The notes under the pieces were generated by a model. It was not told where the DNA came from. It did no database searches and saw only the letters and a list, made by a program, of their open reading frames with translations. Of a stretch of DNA of 64,000 bases, positions 59,252-64,000 are shown piece by piece. This DNA comes from Candidatus Electrothrix communis (GTDB lineage: Bacteria; Desulfobacterota; Desulfobulbia; Desulfobulbales; Desulfobulbaceae). The number at the start of each line of letters is the position of its first letter. The first letter of the stretch is position 1. The position numbers were made by a program, and so were the translations under genes. The stretch is from NCBI GenBank assembly GCA_030644725.1, contig CP130629.1, positions 3,797,501 to 3,861,500 on the forward strand, read 5' to 3'.

Positions 59252-59974
59252 TTAGCTTGACTGAACAACCTCAAGCATCCGGGCCACAACCTCTTCCGCG
59301 TTCAGGCGGGAGGAATCGATCAAAATCGCATCTTCAGCCATGGCCAGCGGGGCAATGGTCCGTTCCTGATCATTGCGGTCGCGCTCCATAATCTGGGCCA
59401 GGGTCTCCTGCTCATCCACCTCCTGGCCTTGTTCGCGGAGCTGGGCCACCCGGCGTCGGCACCGTTCTTCTGGGGCAGCATCAAGGTAGAATTTCCAGGC
59501 CGCCTGTGGGAAAACAATGGTGCCGGTATCCCTGCCGTCGGCCACCAGGCCTCCGGCCTGTCCCATTTTCTGCTGCATGACGGTCAGGCAGGCCCGCACT
59601 GCCGGAACAGCAGAGACTTTGGAGGCGGCCATGCTCATCTCGGGCATCCGGATGGCTGCGCTGACGTCCTCATCCCCTAAAAAGACCCGTACTCCATCTT
59701 CCTCCTGGGCAGGGGGAAGGAGGCGAAGGTCAAGTTTGTCAAGCAGCAGAGCAAGGGCATCCTGATGATCAGCATTGTCCGCGCTGATCCCGGCTTTTGT
59801 GCAGGCATAAGCCACAGCCCGGTACATAGCCCCGGTGTCCAGATAGGTGAAGCCAAGCTTTGCCGCCACTGTCCGGCTGACTGTGGATTTACCGACTCCA
59901 GAAGGGCCGTCAATGGTGACGACCCGCAATTTCTCGGTCTTAGCGTTGGTCTCCTGCCTTTCCTGTTCAGACAT
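59252..59974 (-). CDS. cmk: Cytidylate kinase
   Basis: 240 residues from ATG 59974; longer in-frame starts would overlap hisC. It phosphorylates CMP and dCMP. P-loop TIDGPSGVGKSTVSRTVAAK, FTYLDTGAMYRAVAY, the CMP-site VADGRDTGTIVFPQAAWKFY and the LID IMERDRNDQERTIAPLAMAE, then DAILIDSSRLNAEEVV are all in place. It overlaps the end of hisC by 8 bases, so both are cotranscribed. Confidence 0.94.
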   Translation of the reverse strand: MSEQERQETNAKTEKLRVVTIDGPSGVGKSTVSRTVAAKLGFTYLDTGAMYRAVAYACTKAGISADNADHQDALALLLDKLDLRLLPPAQEEDGVRVFLGDEDVSAAIRMPEMSMAASKVSAVPAVRACLTVMQQKMGQAGGLVADGRDTGTIVFPQAAWKFYLDAAPEERCRRRVAQLREQGQEVDEQETLAQIMERDRNDQERTIAPLAMAEDAILIDSSRLNAEEVVARMLEVVQSS

Positions 59975-61079
59975 AACCCAGCTCCTGAAGACAATTCTGT
60001 AATGCCGTGACAAAGCGTTGGTTCTCCGCCTCGGTGCCAATGGTGATGCGGATGAAATAGGGATAGCCGTAGGCCTTCATGGAGCGGACAATCACCCCTT
60101 TATAAAGCATGGCCTCGTAGAGGGCCGTGGCATCGCCCTGCACATCAATGAGAAAGAAATTGGTGCAGGAGGGATAGGGCACGCAGCCTAAGGCGTGGAC
60201 CTGTTCGGAGAGCCATTCTCGGCCCGCAGCAGTGCCGTTGATGGTCTTCTCGTAATGCCCAATATCGCTCAGGGCGGCCAGGGCACCGGCTTGGGCCGGG
60301 AGATTGATGTTAAAGGGCTGACGGACCCGATGGAGCAGGGAGGCGATCTCTCTGTGCATGATGCCGAAACCGACCCGCAGGCCGGAAAGACCAAAGGCTT
60401 TGGAAAAGGTGCGCAGGGTAACCACTGCCGGGATGCCCTCGGGATGCCGGATGAGGGAGAGGACATCAATCCGTTTTTCCGGCTCGACAAAATCGATATA
60501 GGCCTCATCCAGCACCACAACCACTTCTTCGGGCAGCTTGCGGAGAAAGACGGCAAAGTCCTCCTTGCTGACCAAGGTGGCGCAGGGATTATTGGGATTA
60601 TCCAGGAAGATGAGTTTAGTGCGTTTGGTCACGGCTGCGGCAATGGCCTCCAGATCGTGGTTCATCTCTCGGAGCGGGATCACCACGTTAGTGCCTCCCC
60701 GTACCTGCACAAATTTCTGGTACATGAGAAAGGAGGGATGGCTGGTGACCACCTCGTCGCCGGAGCGGACAAAGGCCTTGACCAGGAATTCAATCACCTC
60801 GTTGGAGCCGTTGCCGAGGATGATCTCTTCCGGGGCCGCACCTGTCCACTCTGCTAGGGCATTGGTGAGATGATAGCTTGAGCCGTCCGGGTAGCGATGC
60901 AGCCCGCTCAGGGTTTCTCGGGCCGCCATGACCGCCTTGGGGGACGGTCCCCAGGGGTTTTCATTGGAGGCCAGCTTGATGGAGTTTTTGATGCCGTATT
61001 CGCGTTCCAGTTCCTCCAGAGGTTTGCCTGGGGGGTAGGGGATGATGTCGGCTATGTTTTTTGGGATGTTGAGTTTCAT
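59967..61079 (-). CDS. hisC: Histidinol-phosphate aminotransferase
   Basis: 370 residues, PLP-dependent fold-type I. KLASNENPWGPSPKAVMAAR, YPDGSSYHLTNALAEWTGA, ILGNGSNEVIEFLVKAFV, FLDNPNNPCATLVS, VVVLDEAYIDFVEPEKRI and the lysine in LRTFSKAFGLSGLRVGFG are conserved. In Desulfobacterota this enzyme also serves aromatic amino acid transamination. It is followed by cmk. In the window no other his gene is present. Confidence 0.94.
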   Translation of the reverse strand: MKLNIPKNIADIIPYPPGKPLEELEREYGIKNSIKLASNENPWGPSPKAVMAARETLSGLHRYPDGSSYHLTNALAEWTGAAPEEIILGNGSNEVIEFLVKAFVRSGDEVVTSHPSFLMYQKFVQVRGGTNVVIPLREMNHDLEAIAAAVTKRTKLIFLDNPNNPCATLVSKEDFAVFLRKLPEEVVVVLDEAYIDFVEPEKRIDVLSLIRHPEGIPAVVTLRTFSKAFGLSGLRVGFGIMHREIASLLHRVRQPFNINLPAQAGALAALSDIGHYEKTINGTAAGREWLSEQVHALGCVPYPSCTNFFLIDVQGDATALYEAMLYKGVIVRSMKAYGYPYFIRITIGTEAENQRFVTALQNCLQELGYV

Positions 61080-61441
61080 TATAGAGTGGCAAGAGCCATA
61101 TTAATTGTTCTTGTTCTGAGATGCCTATTCTTGTTCCTGTTAAATATCAGGAGGTTATTTTGAACACTCTCCCTTCCAGAGATTGTTTGCTCTCCTTTTT
61201 GAGGAGAAGTACAGACAACTATCGTATGTTCTCGGAATTTTCAAGAGGAAACAGTGTGGGGTTCTCTTTTTCGGGGCTGCATGAAGTAGCAGAACGGGTG
61301 AAGTCAGTTATCTGTCCTTAGTAATTAAGGGACAGACCACCTTTTTCTTGTTTGCCATTTTATCACGATAGGGTATAGTAAACTCATACTAAAAAAGCCA
61401 CTCAAACCGTCCTCCAAGAAATTCAGCAAGTCGACGACCCT
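61080..61441. other. Intergenic stretch without a supported gene
   Basis: The 362 bases upstream of the Rpn gene hold no coding frame that I trust. At about 61328 the phrase GGGACAGACC repeats one found at 3422, probably a worn repeat end. AAGTCGACGACC immediately precedes the GTG start of the Rpn-type gene. Confidence 0.45.
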
Positions 61442-62290
61442 GTGTCCACCAAAGAACGCTATATCAACCTCTTTACCGATTACGGTTTTAAGAAAATCTT
61501 CGGCGAAGAGCCCAACAAAAACCTGCTTCTCGATTTCCTCAACGAATTACTCCGAGAAGAACAGGGAGAAATCCAGAAACTGACCTACCTGAAGACAGAA
61601 CAGCTCGGCGATACGCATATTGACCGCAAGGCGATCTTCGATCTCTACTGCGAGAATGAGCGGGGCGAAAAGTTTATTGTTGAACTCCAGAAGAGCAAAC
61701 AGAATTTTTTCAAGGATCGCGCTCTCTACTACTCCACCTTTCCCATTCGCGAACAGGCGGAACGGGGCGACTGGAATTTCAAGCTCAAGGCTGTCTATAC
61801 TGTGGCTATCCTAGACTTTGTCTTTGATGAAGATAAGGATCAACCAGAAAAATATCGTTATGATGTCAAGTTGGCGGATATTGAAACCAATAAGGTTTTT
61901 TACGACAAGCTGACCTTTATCTATCTGGAAATGCCCAAGTTCACAAAGAGCTTGGACAAACTGGAAAGCAGGTTTGATAAATGGATGTATGTCATAAGGA
62001 ACTTAAATAGGCTGGAACGGTTACCAGACGCGCTACGGGAGCAGGTATTTGAGCAGCTTTTTGAGAGTGCTGAGATTGCCCGCTTTACCCCAGACCAGAT
62101 ACGTTCCTATGAGAAGAGCCTGAAATTTTACCGGGATATGCAAAACACACTGGAGACTGCCAAAGAAGAAGGGAGAGTGTCTGGGCAATTAAAAATGGCG
62201 AAGGGTTTGTTGGCACAGGAGATGTCGGTGTCTGAGATTGTGGCCATTTCAGATTTGACGGTAGAACAGATTAAGGAATTACTGGATTAA
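61442..62290 (+). CDS. Rpn family recombination-promoting nuclease (PD-(D/E)XK transposase-like)
   Basis: 282 residues with GTG start. The PD-(D/E)XK nuclease core is NLFTDYGFKKIFGEEPNKNL (the family start), KAIFDLYCENERGEKFIVEL (D...E-x-Q) and QKSKQNFFKDRALYYSTFPI. The middle has FDKLTFIYLEMPKFTKSLDK, and the C-terminal repeats AKEEGRVSGQLKMAKGLLAQ. Rpn proteins promote RecA-independent recombination in E. coli and are often multi-copy in Desulfobacterota. Here it stands alone, followed by the AAA gene after a 92-base gap. A phage-defence role has been proposed for some relatives; here it is not shown. Confidence 0.85.
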   Translation: MSTKERYINLFTDYGFKKIFGEEPNKNLLLDFLNELLREEQGEIQKLTYLKTEQLGDTHIDRKAIFDLYCENERGEKFIVELQKSKQNFFKDRALYYSTFPIREQAERGDWNFKLKAVYTVAILDFVFDEDKDQPEKYRYDVKLADIETNKVFYDKLTFIYLEMPKFTKSLDKLESRFDKWMYVIRNLNRLERLPDALREQVFEQLFESAEIARFTPDQIRSYEKSLKFYRDMQNTLETAKEEGRVSGQLKMAKGLLAQEMSVSEIVAISDLTVEQIKELLD

Positions 62291-62382
62291 TCGGGCTTAA
62301 TTATTTCCGTAAAGGCTTTGGTCAATCATTTGGTAAACGATCTCCGTTTGCCGGATGAACCAAAAAATAAACACCCCAAACC

Positions 62383-63933
62383 ATGAAATACCCCTTAGGT
62401 GTCCAAACGTTCAGCAAGCTGATCGGCCAGAACTACGTCTATGTCGACAAGACAGCATTAATATATAAATTGGTGGATGAGGGTGAGTGGTATTTCTTCT
62501 CTCGCCCCAGACGCTTTGGCAAGTCGGTCTTGGTATCGACCCTGGAGGCCTTGTTTCGTGGGGAAAAAGCGCTCTTTGAAGCGCTGTTCATCAGTACCAC
62601 AGACTATGCCTTTGATAAACACCTCGTGATCAAACTGGAATTCACCAAAGCAAAAATTCTCAACGCAACCAGCTTTGAAGCTTTTATTTCGGAACAAGTC
62701 ACTACCCTGGCAAAACAACATCAGATTCCACTGACCAGTGAGCGCTTCGAGCGACAGTTCGACCAGCTGGTGACCGGGCTTCACTTGCAAACAGGGAGAA
62801 AAGTCGTCTTGTTAGTTGACGAATATGATAAGCCGCTGCTGAACACCTTGGAGACTGATCAACTTGCCGACGTGAAAACCTCCATGAATGCCTTTTACGG
62901 GGTTGTGAAAGCCTTGGACGAACATCTGCGCTTTGTCTTTATAACCGGTGTTTCCAAGTTTTCCAAAGTGAGTGTTTTTTCAGGGATGAATAACCTTGAG
63001 GACATCAGTATGAGGAAAGACTACTCAGCCTTATGTGGGTATACCCAACAGGAACTGGATAATTATTTTGAGCAGGCACTGAAATCCTTAGCAGTAGCTG
63101 AGCAGAAAAAGCCAGATACAATAAAAAATGAAGTGAAACAGTGGTATAACGGCTATCGTTTCCACCGGAACGGGACAACCGTGTATAACCCCCACTCCAT
63201 CCTTTCCTTATGTAAAAATCAGGAGTTTGATAATTTTTGGTTTCAAAGCGCCACCCCGACATTTTTAATCAAGAGACTCAAAGCCAGACAGTATTTGCTG
63301 TCTGATCTGGATAACCTCTATATTTCCCCTGAAGGGTTGAACGCCAGCGAACCGGAACATACCAGCATACAGTCGTTGTTTGTTCAAACAGGCTACCTGA
63401 CCATCAGCGCCTGGACAGGGACTTTGTATCAACTTGATTTTCCTAACCGAGAAGTGCGTGATTCTTTTTATAAGTCCATTGTCGAGCACTATGCCTATGT
63501 GGAAAAGGGCATTGGGCCCATCTATATTGAGCAACTGGTCAAGGGCTTCAAAGACAAAAACTTGGAGCATGTTTTTGCTACTCTGAAACTATTTTTTGCC
63601 AATATCCCCTACGATATCAACATAGAACAAGAAAAATACTATCAGTCAATTTTTTTCGCTATCTTCAAACTGCTGGGATTTTTAATAGAAGCGGAAGTTA
63701 GGACCAACAAAGGACGCATCGACTGTGTCGTCCAAACGGAATTTTTTATTTATGTCTTGGAGTTCAAATTACACGGGACAGAAGATGACGCTTTGCAGCA
63801 GATCAAAGACAAACAGTATGCGCAAAAGTACCAAGGCAGCGGAAAGGAAATTATTTTATTGGGTGTAGAGTTTGATCGGCAAGAGCGTAATCTCGGCGCT
63901 TGGGTAGAAGAACGTCACCTGCAAGAGGGCTGA
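62383..63933 (+). CDS. AAA-ATPase-like protein with C-terminal PD-(D/E)XK (DUF1703-type)
   Basis: 516 residues. The N-terminal AAA-like ATPase shows KYPLGVQTFSKLIGQNYVYV, a Walker A YFFSRPRRFGKSVLVSTLEA (R-P-R-R-F-G-K-S) and Walker B KVVLLVDEYDKPLLNT. The sensor region is FVFITGVSKFSKVSVFSGMN and WYNGYRFHRNGTTVYNPHSI. The C-terminal nuclease-like half has EAEVRTNKGRIDCVVQTEFF and IYVLEFKLHGTEDDALQQIK (D...E-x-K). Such genes are abundant, multi-copy and of unknown purpose in Bacteroidetes and Desulfobacterota; a role in mobile elements or defence is an inference. ATG 62383 lacks a clear ribosome site. The last 67 bases of the window after its stop carry nothing I can name. Confidence 0.87.
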   Translation: MKYPLGVQTFSKLIGQNYVYVDKTALIYKLVDEGEWYFFSRPRRFGKSVLVSTLEALFRGEKALFEALFISTTDYAFDKHLVIKLEFTKAKILNATSFEAFISEQVTTLAKQHQIPLTSERFERQFDQLVTGLHLQTGRKVVLLVDEYDKPLLNTLETDQLADVKTSMNAFYGVVKALDEHLRFVFITGVSKFSKVSVFSGMNNLEDISMRKDYSALCGYTQQELDNYFEQALKSLAVAEQKKPDTIKNEVKQWYNGYRFHRNGTTVYNPHSILSLCKNQEFDNFWFQSATPTFLIKRLKARQYLLSDLDNLYISPEGLNASEPEHTSIQSLFVQTGYLTISAWTGTLYQLDFPNREVRDSFYKSIVEHYAYVEKGIGPIYIEQLVKGFKDKNLEHVFATLKLFFANIPYDINIEQEKYYQSIFFAIFKLLGFLIEAEVRTNKGRIDCVVQTEFFIYVLEFKLHGTEDDALQQIKDKQYAQKYQGSGKEIILLGVEFDRQERNLGAWVEERHLQEG

Positions 63934-64000
63934 ATTCAGGAGGGATGAAAAGGGCATCCGCCAGCATGAGTACAAGAATACCTATCTTTTCACCTGGCAA

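Overview
The window reads as a chromosomal segment of an anaerobic, sulfur-cycle bacterium of the Desulfobacterota. Gene content (a DVU0772-like protein, LarC, a MoeA cofactor gene, rhodanese pairs, aryl-polyene-type genes, Rpn and DUF1703-type genes, several different insertion sequences) suggests the order Desulfobulbales, possibly a cable-bacterium relative. That placement is inferred from gene families, not from a marker gene. Most genes are intact single-copy housekeeping or envelope genes. They are broken up by three complete but frameshifted insertion sequences and several small non-autonomous repeats.

Layout. 0-3.3 kb: orphan genes, one an HExxH protein gene split by an IS4-type element whose 6-bp target duplication can still be read. 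3.7-9.5 kb: a DUF3592-like membrane protein, ricT, holB, a zinc alcohol dehydrogenase and moeA. 9.5-11.9 kb: an overlapping GH16 - GT2 - lipid acyltransferase operon. 12-17.3 kb: ribF, tRNA-Leu(CAG), two tandem secreted rhodanese genes (the first with an in-frame TGA followed by a SECIS-like hairpin), and a yggT-yggU pair. 17.5-21.4 kb: a MITE, a secreted beta-helix protein, radC and hemW. 21.7-26.2 kb: a ZnuABC-like metal transport operon with accessory proteins and REP-like hairpins between genes. 26.3-28.1 kb: an IS66-type element. 28.3-32.1 kb: a hybrid kinase, an NlpE/META lipoprotein and a DVU0772-like protein. 32.2-38.9 kb: an aryl-polyene-type operon (dehydratase, FabG, LolA, lipoprotein) split by a third IS and an OpgB gene, with a second diverged dehydratase-fabG junction on the far side. 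39-40.6 kb: livF and livG without permeases. 41.5-44.8 kb: def-fmt-larC-pgpA. 45-50.7 kb: YkgJ-type, Cache-domain and PEP-synthase-like genes. 50.8-55.3 kb: an MscS channel, a thioredoxin-like protein, chorismate mutase, and an ion transporter with a Usp protein. 55.4-59.1 kb: a TIR-domain gene, orphan proteins and a GAF protein. 59.2-61.1 kb: hisC-cmk. 61.4-63.9 kb: an Rpn nuclease and an AAA/DUF1703 gene.

The most notable signal is the rhodanese pair at 14.2-15.1 kb. Reading the TGA at 14464 through restores a protein of 131 residues beside a 132-residue paralogue. The TGA aligns with a cysteine of the paralogue's CxC active-site loop, and a stable hairpin with G-G in its loop lies 23-24 nt downstream, as in bacterial Sec insertion elements. 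Other notable points: four single-base losses in 5-6 base homopolymers, all in transposase genes; diverged duplicate dehydratase-fabG junctions; and REP-like hairpins whose stems keep pairing while their sequence changes.
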